From Azoarcus sp. (GTDB lineage Bacteria > Pseudomonadota > Gammaproteobacteria > Burkholderiales > Rhodocyclaceae), in contig JAUSOD010000034.1 in NCBI GenBank assembly GCA_030656215.1, forward strand, positions 1 to 52,113: a stretch of DNA of 52,113 nucleotides, written 5' to 3'. How positions within the stretch are numbered: position 1 is the first letter of the stretch; each line of letters starts with the position of its first letter. The position numbers and the translations under genes are program-made. This document shows positions 15,636-23,976 of the stretch, in pieces. The notes beneath the pieces are model-generated. The model did no database searches. It was not told the DNA's origin and worked only from the letters and a program-made list of their open reading frames with translations.

Positions 15636-16733
15636 ATGCATAGGATCCACTTCCACTACACGCTCGGCAGCGAGGCCAGTCCGGCGAGTATCCGCAACCC
15701 GCTGATCGAGCTACTGCAAGCGGTGGCCGAGAACGGCTCGATCTCGGGCGCGGCGAAGAAGCTGCAGCTCTCGTATCGCCACGTCTGGGGGGAGCTCAAG
15801 CGCTGGGAGGAAACCCTAGGCCACAGCCTCATCGTTTGGGAAAAGGGGCAGGCGGCGCGCCTGACCGAGTTCGGCACCAAACTGATGTGGGCCGAACGTC
15901 AGTCGCAGGCGCGGCTGCTGCCGCAGATCGAAGCACTGCGTGCCGAGCTCGAACGCGCCTATGCGGCCGTGTTCGACGACCGCGTGCACGTGCTGACCAT
16001 GCACGCCAGCCACGACGAGGCGCTGGCTGCCCTGCAGCAACACGCGCGCCAGCCCGCGCACCGCCTGCACCTGGACATCCGCTATAGCGGCAGCGTCGAT
16101 GCGATCCGCGCACTCAACGAGGGCCGCTGCCTGCTGGCCGGCTTCCACACCCTGCATGGTGCCGGCAATGGCAGCCTGACCCAGCACACCTACAAGCCGC
16201 TGCTGCGTCCGGGCAAGCACAAGCTGATCGGCTTTGCCCGCCGCTCGCAGGGCCTGATCGTGGCCCCCGGCAATCCGCGCGGGCTGCACACGCTGGCCGA
16301 TGTGAGCCGCAGCGGCACGCGCTTTGCCAATCGGGCGCTGGGCACCGGCACCCGGGTGTTGCTCGATGAACTGCTGGCGCAAGCCGGCGTCGCCCCGGAG
16401 AGCATCCGCGGCTACGAACACACCGAGCCCTCGCACGCCGCAGTCGCCCAGGCAGTCGCTTCCGGCGCGGCGGATGTCGGCCTCGGCATCATGGCCACCG
16501 CACTGGCGCGCGGGCTGAGCTTCGTGCCACTGGCCGAAGAGCGCTATCACCTCGCCTGCCTGAAATCGGCGCTGGACGAAGCCGCCACACTGGCGCTGCT
16601 CACCGTGCTGCGCGACAGCGCCTGGCACCGCCAGCTGGGGAGTTTGCCCGGCTACCGGGTGGCGCAGTCGGGCGAAGTGCTGTCCATGCGCCAGGTGCTG
16701 CCCTGGTGGAGCTTTCGCAGCCCCAAGCCCTGA
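15636..16733 (+). CDS. One-component regulator: ModE-like HTH fused to a PBP-like oxyanion-binding domain
   Basis: The 365-residue protein joins a winged helix of the ModE/LysR type (IELLQAVAENGSISGAAKKLQLSYRHVWGELKRWEE, residues 24-60) to a periplasmic-binding-protein-like domain (about 125-345) of the COG1910/PF12727 kind. The sensor part contains AGFHTLHG, RSQGLIVAPGNPRGL and EPSHAAVAQAVASGAADVGLGI, typical of that domain. It has no signal peptide, so it senses ligand in the cytoplasm. Its divergence from tupA suggests it controls tungstate or molybdate uptake or the formate dehydrogenase (inference). No Shine-Dalgarno is clear. Confidence 0.85.
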   Translation: MHRIHFHYTLGSEASPASIRNPLIELLQAVAENGSISGAAKKLQLSYRHVWGELKRWEETLGHSLIVWEKGQAARLTEFGTKLMWAERQSQARLLPQIEALRAELERAYAAVFDDRVHVLTMHASHDEALAALQQHARQPAHRLHLDIRYSGSVDAIRALNEGRCLLAGFHTLHGAGNGSLTQHTYKPLLRPGKHKLIGFARRSQGLIVAPGNPRGLHTLADVSRSGTRFANRALGTGTRVLLDELLAQAGVAPESIRGYEHTEPSHAAVAQAVASGAADVGLGIMATALARGLSFVPLAEERYHLACLKSALDEAATLALLTVLRDSAWHRQLGSLPGYRVAQSGEVLSMRQVLPWWSFRSPKP

Positions 16734-16877
16734 AGCCGACCCGGCACGTGCTGCCCGGTTGCGAGTGTTTCCGTGCTGCGATCACCGGCAGGAACGTCGG
16801 CGGCGATCAATCAGCTCAGATCCCTGTCGGACAGAACGCTCGGGAAGCTCAAGCTCGCTCTCCAGTCATGTCCGGCA

Positions 16878-17996
16878 TCACCCCAACAGCGCCACGGTCT
16901 TGATCTGCGCCCACATCCGACATCCCGCGACCACGCCCAGCTGGTCACACGAACGCCGTGCGATGCGGGCGACCAGCGGCGTGCCGCCGGCGTCGAGCCG
17001 CACCAGCACATGCGCCAGCGTATCGGCCGGCGCCACTTCGACCACGGTGGCCGGCAGCAGGTTGGTGATGCTGCTGCCCTCGGCGCGTGCGGTGGCAAGA
17101 CTGACGTCGCGCGCATGCACCCGGAAGCGCAGACGGTGGCCGACCGCCTCCGGGCGGCGCGCCACTAGCACGTTGCCGCCGGGGAAATCGAGCCGGGTTA
17201 GGTGGTAGTGCTCGTCATGCTCGCCCACCACCGATTCGATGACAACCCCGGCGTCCTCGGTGAATGCGGTGGGCAGGTCGAGCCGCGCCAGGGTTTCGAC
17301 CAGGCCACCCTGCGCCACCACCCTGCCCTGGTCGAGCAGCACCACGTGGTCGGCCAGGCGCGCCACCTCGTCGGGCGAGTGGCTGACGTAGAGCACCGGG
17401 ATGTCGAGCTCATCGTGCAGACGTTCGAGGTAGGGCAGGATCTCGTTCTTGCGCTTGAGATCGAGTGCGGCCAGCGGCTCGTCCATCAGCAGCAGGCGCG
17501 GGCTGGTGAGCAGCGCGCGGGCGATGCCGACGCGCTGGCGCTCACCGCCGGACAAGGTTTCCGGCATGCGCTCGAGCAGATGGCCGATGCCGAGCAACGC
17601 CACCGCAGCCTCGAGCGACACCCGACGCTCGGCAGCGACAACGCGCTTTTGCCCGAAGGCAAGGTTGCTTGCCACCGACAAGTGCGGGAACAGGCTCGCC
17701 TCCTGGAATACGTAGCCGATCGGGCGCTTGTGGGTCGGGACGAATACCCCGGCCTGTTGGTCGTCCCAGGTTTCGTCGCCGAAGCGCAGACAAGCCTCGT
17801 CGCCGCGCTGCAGCCCGGCAATACAGCGCAGCAAGGTCGTCTTGCCCGAGCCGGAGTGACCGAACAGCGCGGTGACGCCGCGCCCTGGCAGATCGAGATC
17901 GACATCGAGAACGAAGCCCGGCCAGCGCACCCGGAAGCGCGCCGCGATGCGCCGCTCGACGGGCGCTGTTACGGCCATCGGGGCATTTACTTCCAT
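16878..17996 (-). CDS. modC: Molybdate ABC transporter ATP-binding protein ModC
   Basis: The 372-residue ATPase powers molybdate import. Walker A is GHSGSGKTT (near residue 46), the signature is [16 protein letters not shown], Walker B is [12 protein letters not shown], and a switch His follows in [10 protein letters not shown]. The C-terminal TOBE/Mop domain (about residues 300-368, [18 protein letters not shown]) can bind molybdate. The start at 17996 lies inside the 3' end of modB (10-base overlap). The open frame extends further upstream to 18266 only as a shadow of modB. Confidence 0.95.
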   Translation of the reverse strand: MEVNAPMAVTAPVERRIAARFRVRWPGFVLDVDLDLPGRGVTALFGHSGSGKTTLLRCIAGLQRGDEACLRFGDETWDDQQAGVFVPTHKRPIGYVFQEASLFPHLSVASNLAFGQKRVVAAERRVSLEAAVALLGIGHLLERMPETLSGGERQRVGIARALLTSPRLLLMDEPLAALDLKRKNEILPYLERLHDELDIPVLYVSHSPDEVARLADHVVLLDQGRVVAQGGLVETLARLDLPTAFTEDAGVVIESVVGEHDEHYHLTRLDFPGGNVLVARRPEAVGHRLRFRVHARDVSLATARAEGSSITNLLPATVVEVAPADTLAHVLVRLDAGGTPLVARIARRSCDQLGVVAGCRMWAQIKTVALLG

Positions 17997-18673
17997 GCTT
18001 TGGCCCCCTTGCGTGAATAGAGGATGAGCAACACCACGAAGCTGAAGGCGAGCATGCCGCCCGCCAGGATGTGCGCCTCGGTGTACTCCAGCGCCTCGAC
18101 GTGATCGTAAATCGCGACCGACACCACCCGCGTCTTCTCCGGAATATTGCCGCCGATCATCAGCACCACGCCGAACTCGCCCACGGTGTGGGCAAAGCCG
18201 AGGATGGCGGCAGTGATGAAGCCGGGCTTGGCCAGGGGTAGAACAACGGTGAAGAAGGTATCCCATGGATTCGCGCGCAAGGTGGCGGCCGCTTCAAGCA
18301 TGCGCTCGCCGATGGCTTCAAAGGCGTTCTGTACCGGCTGCACCACGAAAGGTAGCGAATAGAACACCGACCCCACCACCAATCCCGGAAACGTGAAAGG
18401 CAAGGTGCCGACCCCAAGCCAGGTGGTGAATTTGCCCACCGGCCCCTGGGGTCCCATCGCCACCAGCAGGTAAAAGCCGAGCACGGTAGGCGGCAAGACC
18501 AGTGGCAGCGCCACCAGCGCCCCCACCACGCCCTTCCATTTCGAGCGCGTGCGCGCCAGCCACCACGCGATCGGCGTACCGACCACCATCAGGATGGCGG
18601 TCGTGGTGGCCGCCAGTTTGAAGGTCAACCACACCGCGGCCCAATCGGCGTTGGAAAAGGCGGGCAGGATCAT
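17987..18673 (-). CDS. modB: Molybdate ABC transporter permease ModB
   Basis: The 228-residue inner-membrane permease has about five membrane segments and the ModB marks [15 protein letters not shown] and the coupling loop [29 protein letters not shown], followed by [20 protein letters not shown]. It follows modA by 12 bases and overlaps modC. The order on the minus strand is modE, modA, modB, modC. Confidence 0.95.
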   Translation of the reverse strand: MILPAFSNADWAAVWLTFKLAATTTAILMVVGTPIAWWLARTRSKWKGVVGALVALPLVLPPTVLGFYLLVAMGPQGPVGKFTTWLGVGTLPFTFPGLVVGSVFYSLPFVVQPVQNAFEAIGERMLEAAATLRANPWDTFFTVVLPLAKPGFITAAILGFAHTVGEFGVVLMIGGNIPEKTRVVSVAIYDHVEALEYTEAHILAGGMLAFSFVVLLILYSRKGAKAWK

Positions 18674-18685
18674 GATCGTTGTCGC

Positions 18686-19471
18686 TTACTTGTCGGTCGC
18701 TTCACCGGGCAGCACGAAACCGTAGCGCACCATGATGGCGCGCGCCTCCTTGCCCGCCATGTAGTCGGCAAACTCCACCGCCAGCGTATTGCCTGCGGCG
18801 TGTTTGGTGATGATGAAGCCCTGCTCCAGGGGCTCATGCAGCGTGTCGTCTATCAGCGTGTAAGCCCCTGCCTTGGCAAGCGTCGGGTTGAGCGCCAGCG
18901 CAAGCGCAATGATGCCGACCTGGGCGTTGCCCGTTTGTACGAACTGGGCGGTCTGGGCGATGTTCTCACCCAGCACCAGCTTTGCCTGCAGTCTGTCCCA
19001 CAAGCCCGCACTGCGCAGCGTTTCCTCGGCCCGCTTGCCGTAGGGCGCATGCCTGGGATTGGCGATCGCAATCTTGACAATCGCCGGATCGAGCAGGTCT
19101 TCGAGCTTCATGTTGCTTGCATCGCGGCGGCTGCTCCACAGCACGATGCGACCCACCGCATAGGGCCGAGTCGGCATTGCAGCAAACCCCGCACTCTCCA
19201 GACTCCTGGCGAAGCCGATATCAGCCGAAAAATAGAGATCGAAGGGTGCGCCCTGCTGGATCTGGGTGTGAAACTTGCCGGAAGAACCGTAGATCACCTC
19301 GATCTTGTCCGCGGGCTTGTGCTTGCGAAAGGCACCGACGATCTCGTCCATGGCAAATTTAAGATCGGCAGCGGCAGCGATCGTGATCGAACTGCTCGCT
19401 TGCACTGCAGGCGCGAGCAGAGCGCCCGCAATGCAGGCTAGAAAGGCGAAAATGCTTGCAAGTGTGCGCAT
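18686..19471 (-). CDS. modA: Molybdate ABC transporter substrate-binding protein ModA
   Basis: The 261-residue periplasmic protein has a signal peptide (to about residue 25, ending VQA) and the ModA marks ITIAAAADLKFAMDEIVGAF, YGSSGKFHTQIQQGAPFDLYFSAD and IANPRHAPYGKRAEETL. The Ser residues of AAADLK and GSSGK, with NPRHAPYG, line the oxyanion site in the family. It starts 38 bases after the modE stop. Confidence 0.94.
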   Translation of the reverse strand: MRTLASIFAFLACIAGALLAPAVQASSSITIAAAADLKFAMDEIVGAFRKHKPADKIEVIYGSSGKFHTQIQQGAPFDLYFSADIGFARSLESAGFAAMPTRPYAVGRIVLWSSRRDASNMKLEDLLDPAIVKIAIANPRHAPYGKRAEETLRSAGLWDRLQAKLVLGENIAQTAQFVQTGNAQVGIIALALALNPTLAKAGAYTLIDDTLHEPLEQGFIITKHAAGNTLAVEFADYMAGKEARAIMVRYGFVLPGEATDK

Positions 19472-19509
19472 GAGAAATCCTCGAAGAGAGCGGAAAAAGG
19501 AACGGGGTC

Positions 19510-20337
19510 TCAGTCGTACACCGCAAGAATCACGCTCGACGATTTGAAGAAGGCGCAGGCGGCCACCCCGGGCTCGATGCCGAGCGCAGTGCAGCTGTCG
19601 CCGGTGACCACGCAGGTCACGCTGCGCCCGGACGGCAGCGCCAGGGTCACTTCGCTGTTAACCGGTCCCTCATGCACCGCGGCGACCTCGCCCCACAACT
19701 GGTTGCGCGCGGTGAGCCGCATCGACTTGTCGACCGCCAGCATCACCGACGACGACTTCACCAGCGCGAACACCTCCTTGCCGATCGTCAGCGCCAGGTT
19801 CTCGGCACTGGCCTTGGTGATGATCGCGACGATCTCGGTCTTGGCGTCGAGGCGTACGCGCACCTCGTAATCGACCCCGCCGTCGCGCAGGCCGGTGATC
19901 GTGCCGGAGAACTGGTTGCGCGCACTGGTCTTCATGCTCATCCGGTGCATCAGTTGCTGGAAGCCGCGGATGTCGCAGCCGCCGGCCTCGTTCAGGCGCT
20001 CGGACAGGCGGTCGAGCGCGGCCTGGTACTCGATCTCGAGCGCGCGGTACATCGCCACCATCTTGGTGCCGTACTCGGTGAGCTGGGTGCCACCACCCTG
20101 GCGCCCGCCGGTGACGCGCACCACCAGCGGTTCGGGGGCGAGGTTGTTCATGGTATCGATCGCATCCCAGGCCGCCTTGTACGACAGCGGCACGGCCTTG
20201 GCCGCCTGGTTGATCGAGCCCTTGCGGCCGATCTCCTCGAGCAGGCGGATGCGGGTGTCGGACAGCGCCGCCCCGATCTCGTTTTCGAGCGACATGCGGG
20301 CAAGGAAGCGGGTGGCGGTCATGGTGTGCGATGGCAT
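19510..20337 (-). CDS. modE: Molybdate-dependent transcriptional regulator ModE
   Basis: The 275-residue protein has a winged-helix N-terminus (TRIRLLEEIGRKGSINQAAKAVPLSYKAAWDAIDTMNNL, about residues 28-66, with GGRQGGGTQLTEYG as the wing) and two C-terminal TOBE/Mop domains (about 136-200 and 207-272). Molybdate-loaded ModE normally represses the mod operon and activates molybdoenzyme genes. It is the first gene of modEABC. I chose 20337 as start; an internal ATG at 20322 is also possible. A TATAAA at 20355-20350 on the minus strand could be its -10. Confidence 0.93.
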   Translation of the reverse strand: MPSHTMTATRFLARMSLENEIGAALSDTRIRLLEEIGRKGSINQAAKAVPLSYKAAWDAIDTMNNLAPEPLVVRVTGGRQGGGTQLTEYGTKMVAMYRALEIEYQAALDRLSERLNEAGGCDIRGFQQLMHRMSMKTSARNQFSGTITGLRDGGVDYEVRVRLDAKTEIVAIITKASAENLALTIGKEVFALVKSSSVMLAVDKSMRLTARNQLWGEVAAVHEGPVNSEVTLALPSGRSVTCVVTGDSCTALGIEPGVAACAFFKSSSVILAVYD

Positions 20338-20392
20338 TATGTTGTCTCGTTTATACAAAGCCAGTTCCATGCCAGAACGGCATTTCCTATGG

Positions 20393-20456
20393 TTGCAGGG
20401 CTACAAGCCCCGTGCGTATAGTGCATTGTCGGAGCGCCTGTGATTATTCCGACAAT
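20393..20456 (+). promoter_or_regulatory. Candidate promoter of the molbindin gene with an inverted-repeat operator
   Basis: TTGCAG (20393-20398) and TATAGT (20417-20422) are separated by 18 bases and would start transcription near 20429. A perfect inverted repeat, ATTGTCGG (20425-20432) and CCGACAAT (20449-20456), covers the start site. It differs from the TATAT-type E. coli ModE box. It lies between modE and the molbindin gene, so ModE or another oxyanion regulator is the obvious candidate. Confidence 0.4.
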
Positions 20457-20516
20457 TGTATGTATCAAACACTACAACGTTACGCATCCCCTGCACAGCC
20501 TTTACCGGAGAAGATC

Positions 20517-20945
20517 ATGAAAGTCAGCGCGCGCAATGTTTTCAAAGGCAGCATCAGCGCCGTGCTCCACGGCGCGGTAAACGCCGAGGTGGAGGTTTCC
20601 CTGGGCGGCAGCGACAAGCTGGTCGCGATCGTTACCATGGAAAGCGTCAGGACACTGGGGCTCACGGTCGGCACGGATGTGGTCGCACTGGTGAAGGCGC
20701 CGTGGGTGATGTTGATGGCCGATGGCAGCGACATCCGCCTGTCGGCGCGCAACTGCCTGCGCGGCACGGTGAAGTCGGTCGAACCCGGCGCCGTCAATGC
20801 CGAGGTCACGCTCACCCTGCCCGGCGGCACCGAGGTCTCGTCGGTAGTCACCCGGGAAGCGGTTTCCGAGCTTGGCCTCAAACCCGGCGTAGCCGCCACC
20901 GCGGTGATCAAGGCCTCAAACGTGATCCTCGGCGTGCCGGCCTGA
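20517..20945 (+). CDS. Two-domain molbindin (di-Mop molybdate-binding protein, ModG type)
   Basis: The 142-residue protein consists of two TOBE/Mop repeats, residues about 1-68 (KVSARNVFKGSISAVLHGAV) and 73-140 (RLSARNCLRGTVKSVEPGAV), each with the SARN-x2-KG/RG motif of molybdate binding. Such proteins assemble into rings that store or buffer molybdate or tungstate in the cytoplasm. The ATG at 20517 has GGAG 8 bases upstream. It is divergent from modEABC. The Mop repeats in it, ModC and ModE make five oxyanion-binding domains in this block. Confidence 0.92.
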   Translation: MKVSARNVFKGSISAVLHGAVNAEVEVSLGGSDKLVAIVTMESVRTLGLTVGTDVVALVKAPWVMLMADGSDIRLSARNCLRGTVKSVEPGAVNAEVTLTLPGGTEVSSVVTREAVSELGLKPGVAATAVIKASNVILGVPA

Positions 20946-21176
20946 AGCCGCTACCGCGAGAGGCCCTGGCGCGGCAAGGCTTGCTGCGGGCGGTTCAGCG
21001 GCGGGGGCGGCTGACCGAGGGCGAGGCGGGTGTTCAAAGTCAAGTACGACTGCAAAATCGTCCACTACCTGGCCAGCCAGGGCGCCGAGTTTGCGATCCG
21101 CAGGCAGGAAGTGCCCACCGTCAAGCTGTCGGGTTTTTTTACACCATTCTTTAGACATAACTTTACCCTGCTGCAA
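20946..21176. other. Spacer after the molbindin gene, no gene recognised
   Basis: The first part (to about 21130) is GC-rich with a short reading frame beginning FKVKYDCKIVHYLAS at about 21030 that has some coding character but no known match and runs into AT-rich DNA. It may be the relic of a gene. From about 21130 the composition switches sharply to AT-rich, which belongs to the promoter region of the PEP-CTERM gene. Confidence 0.3.
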
Positions 21177-21203
21177 GCAATTGATATTGCATTATTTTTT
21201 ATC

Positions 21204-21219
21204 TGGAACGAATTTTGCT
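21204..21219 (+). promoter_or_regulatory. Strong sigma-54 promoter of the PEP-CTERM gene
   Basis: TGGAACGAATTTTGCT matches the sigma-54 consensus TGGCACG-N4-TTGCW at all but one fixed position. GG is at 21205-21206 and GC at 21217-21218, with 10 bases between. The start would be near 21230, leaving a leader of about 25 bases that contains AGGA (21243-21246) before the ATG at 21254. GCAAT-TGAT-ATTGC at 21177-21190 is a small inverted repeat just upstream. Confidence 0.72.
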
Positions 21220-21253
21220 ACTTTTACATTTTTTGTCGTTTCCAGGAAATTCC

Positions 21254-22306
21254 ATGCAAAATCCACCTTCCAGAATCAAGCCGATCGTTCTTTCCCTCGG
21301 CATGGCCTGCCTTGGCCTGCCCTTGATGGCCAGCGCTGCGCCGGCCATCTATGGCAATTTCACACTCGATGCGGAATACATCATCGGCGCCAGCTCCGGC
21401 CCGAAGCAGGATGGCATGAGCGATGCCGCCACCTCGATTTATCCCTATTCGAACGGTGGCGACATGTATCTGTGGAAGAGCGTCGGTTCGAACGGGGTTT
21501 TCTTCCACACCTACGGGTACGACGACACTCACTACGGCTCGTCCTTCGGGGCCCGCGCTTCCGGCGATGGTTCGTTCTTCACCAGCACGTCCGTGAACTA
21601 CAACGCCGCCTACACCAACACGAGCAGCGTGGCACAGAACTTCACGTTTACCTTCGGTGTCCAGGAGGGAGAGTTGGGCATCAACGGGATAGGTGCGGCC
21701 GTTGCCGAGTTGCTGCTGCGCATCCGCATCAACGGTGTCGATGTCGCCCGCGACCAGACGACGCTTGTTCAGGATGCATTCGGAGCACGCAGCTGCACCA
21801 GCAGCGATCTGGGGCTCCTGGCCGACTACATGGATTGCGGTTCGGTCTATGGCAACAGCGTTATTGCCGCAGGCCGCAACTACACACTGGATCTTGGCCT
21901 GATCGCGGCCGGCGAGAGCTTTACCCTCGATTACGACATCGTCTCGACGGCCTATGGCGACCTCAGCGAAGGCGAAACGACTTACAACCATTATGTCTGC
22001 GACGAGTGGGAAGACGGCTACGGCTACGGTGATGGTTATGGAGACGGCTACGGCCATCCCATGCCGACCGCCATGGCCATGGAAACGCCCGGCGGTTGCG
22101 TGTCCGGCCATTACGAAACCTACACCTATACAGCTCCGGGCAACGCGATTGCCCGCTCTGGCGATCCAATCAATACCTATTGGGCGCCGGCCGGCATCAG
22201 TGCGACGTTTGCCAGCGTTCCCGAGCCGTCCAGCATCGCCCTGCTCGGCCTCGCCTTTGCCGGGCTCAGCGTGACAGGCCGGCGCAAGCTGCGCGGTCGC
22301 GCCTGA
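21254..22306 (+). CDS. PEP-CTERM sorting domain exported protein
   Basis: The 350-residue protein has a Sec signal peptide (residues 1 to about 28, ending ASAAP) and a C-terminal PEP-CTERM signal: VPEPSSIALLGLAFAGLSV, then the basic tail TGRRKLRGR. Such proteins are cut and anchored or released by an exosortase (EpsH/XrtA type), which is not in this window. The mature part is rich in Gly, Ser, Thr and Tyr, without lysine-rich stretches, and has a Gly-Tyr-Asp repeat (GYGYGDGYGDGYGH near residue 256). These proteins often belong to the extracellular matrix or floc. A strong hairpin terminator follows. Confidence 0.88.
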   Translation: MQNPPSRIKPIVLSLGMACLGLPLMASAAPAIYGNFTLDAEYIIGASSGPKQDGMSDAATSIYPYSNGGDMYLWKSVGSNGVFFHTYGYDDTHYGSSFGARASGDGSFFTSTSVNYNAAYTNTSSVAQNFTFTFGVQEGELGINGIGAAVAELLLRIRINGVDVARDQTTLVQDAFGARSCTSSDLGLLADYMDCGSVYGNSVIAAGRNYTLDLGLIAAGESFTLDYDIVSTAYGDLSEGETTYNHYVCDEWEDGYGYGDGYGDGYGHPMPTAMAMETPGGCVSGHYETYTYTAPGNAIARSGDPINTYWAPAGISATFASVPEPSSIALLGLAFAGLSVTGRRKLRGRA

Positions 22307-22354
22307 TTTCCTCTGCGGGCGTTACGCCGCCCCACGGAAGGCTTGGCAAACCAG

Positions 22355-22381
22355 CGCCCCGCTTTGGCGGGGCGTTTTTTC
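22355..22381 (+). terminator. Intrinsic terminator of the PEP-CTERM gene
   Basis: CGCCCCGC (22355-22362) pairs with GCGGGGCG (22367-22374) around a TTTG loop and is followed by six T. It lies 49 bases after the stop codon and faces the plus strand. Confidence 0.85.
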
Positions 22382-22392
22382 GCCTTGCTTTC

Positions 22393-23592
22393 TCAGGAGG
22401 GCGGCAGAATTTCCTCGCACATGGCGAGCAGGGTCTCTACATTCCGATCGTTTTCCCGCCCACGATGACGTTCGGCGAAAACCATCGCGGCCGCACCATA
22501 GGCGGGATCGCCGAGCAGGCGCTCGAGCAGGCGACGGAGTTCGCCCGGGTTGCCTTCGAATGGCAGGTGCAGGCCGGCACCCAGTGCCACCGTACGCTGG
22601 CTGGTCATCATCTGCTCCATTTGCATTGGCAGTTGCAGCACCGGTTTGCCGCAGCGCAGGGCAATGTCGGTCGTTCCGCCCGCATGGCAGATAAGCAGCG
22701 CACTGTCCGGAACGACCTCGTTCATGCGCAAGGGCACCGGACTGAAAGCGATATTCCGTCCGCCATGTTTGCGCACGCTGGCTTGGGCGATTCCCGGCGC
22801 AAAAATCAGAAAACGGGCTTCCGTTTGCCGCATGGCATCCAGTAGTGCATCGAAATGCTTGTAGTGCGGCTTGATGTAGGCAAACACCCTGGGCTGGCTG
22901 CCGGGTGGCCAGGACGGGGGAGCACCCGTGTCGACGTTGTTAATGGGGCCGATATACTCGCCGTCATTCCTCTGGCCATAAACGTCCAGCTCGGGAAATG
23001 CGCAGTAGACGCGGCGCTCGCCGACGAACAGGTCACCGACGCTGGTCAGCGAGGGGATGTCGAGGCGTAGCGCGCAGGCGTTGATGTTGCCCAGTACCCG
23101 CCGTTCCGTTTCCGCCAGGCGGGTGGATTCCCCAGGTGTTTTTTGCCACCAGCGGAAGGTCGGCAGGGGCGAAGTAGTCGGCGGAACGCCGTAGCTGTTG
23201 CCAACCAGCATTCGCGGAATACCCAGGCCACGGGCAGCCAGGCAAGCGGTCGGGGCAAGATCCATGATCAGCAGTTTGGCATCCAGCATGCGCCACAGAT
23301 GGCGCCAGCCGCGGACCATCGCCATCAGACCTTCCGGCTGCAGGAACCCGAAGCGCATCAACGTTTCGGTGAAGTTGAGATCCGGCGGCAGGCCGTGCGA
23401 CTTGGGCAGCCAGAGCGGTGCCTGAAGATATTCGATGCCGGCATTGCCAAGCAGCGATTCGGCGCGTGAAATATCCTTCACTATGCAGACTGGACGGTGG
23501 CCGCGGGCGCGCAAGGCCTGGGCCACTGAGAGAAAGCGACCGATGTGTCCGAAATCGGCGCCGAGTTCCCAGTTGAGTGCAATGACGGCCAT
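22393..23592 (-). CDS. Glycosyltransferase of the UGT/MGT (GT1, GT-B fold) type
   Basis: The 399-residue cytoplasmic protein begins with the GT-B start ALNWELGADFGHIGRFLSVAQALRARGHRP and carries the C-terminal donor-site motif PDSALLICHAGGTTDIALRCGKPVLQLPMQMEQMMTSQR (near residues 295-335), in which HAGG-x7-G-P-x-P-x2-x-EQ corresponds to the UGT signature HGG...P...D/EQ. The acceptor and sugar cannot be predicted. It has no partner biosynthesis genes here; the PEP-CTERM gene is convergent. Start 23592 is preferred over 23607 because a weak GGAA lies before it. Confidence 0.82.
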   Translation of the reverse strand: MAVIALNWELGADFGHIGRFLSVAQALRARGHRPVCIVKDISRAESLLGNAGIEYLQAPLWLPKSHGLPPDLNFTETLMRFGFLQPEGLMAMVRGWRHLWRMLDAKLLIMDLAPTACLAARGLGIPRMLVGNSYGVPPTTSPLPTFRWWQKTPGESTRLAETERRVLGNINACALRLDIPSLTSVGDLFVGERRVYCAFPELDVYGQRNDGEYIGPINNVDTGAPPSWPPGSQPRVFAYIKPHYKHFDALLDAMRQTEARFLIFAPGIAQASVRKHGGRNIAFSPVPLRMNEVVPDSALLICHAGGTTDIALRCGKPVLQLPMQMEQMMTSQRTVALGAGLHLPFEGNPGELRRLLERLLGDPAYGAAAMVFAERHRGRENDRNVETLLAMCEEILPPS

Positions 23593-23629
23593 GATGATTC
23601 CGTTCAAATATCCAAGGCGGGCATCCTAG

Positions 23630-23911
23630 ACGAAATCCGCCTTGCATGGGCTCATCGCAGTCTTCGCTGACACGGACGATGCGATGGAGCAGCCAGCGGC
23701 CATCACGCAGCAACCAGGCTGCAACAGACCCGGCGTACGCCGTGGCGGCGTAGAACTCCTCGCCGCCACCCGAGCGTCGCTCTTGCAGCTGATAGCGGTG
23801 GGCGTAATCGCGGGCGCTCTCGTTCGCGTCGTAGCCACGCCCGCGACACCGATCCACAATCGATGCGCATATACCTTTCGTCACGCTTGTGCGGCCACGT
23901 GTTGCGCACAC
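23630..23911 (-). pseudogene. Coding-like fragment upstream of the glycosyltransferase gene
   Basis: The minus-strand frame from ATG 23911 (or GTG 23857) reads as a plausible protein, with segments GYDANESARDYAHRYQLQE, GGGEEFYAATAYAGS and AAWLLRDGRWLLHRIVRVSE, and its third codon positions are nearly all G or C. The frame has no stop at its natural end and continues as a shadow of the glycosyltransferase gene down to 23033. I read it as a broken or frameshifted gene, or a sequence error near 23630. I do not recognise the family. Confidence 0.4.
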
Positions 23912-23976
23912 AACTGGTACGCTTGCCGATGCAACGGACCAGAACCATTTTCAACGAATTTTCAGAGTTTCCTGCA

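Noticed and set aside
20338-20516. A molybdenum-cofactor riboswitch near the mod genes or the formate dehydrogenase operon
   Set aside because: I could not find the conserved multi-stem layout in any of these spacers. Only simple inverted repeats are visible.
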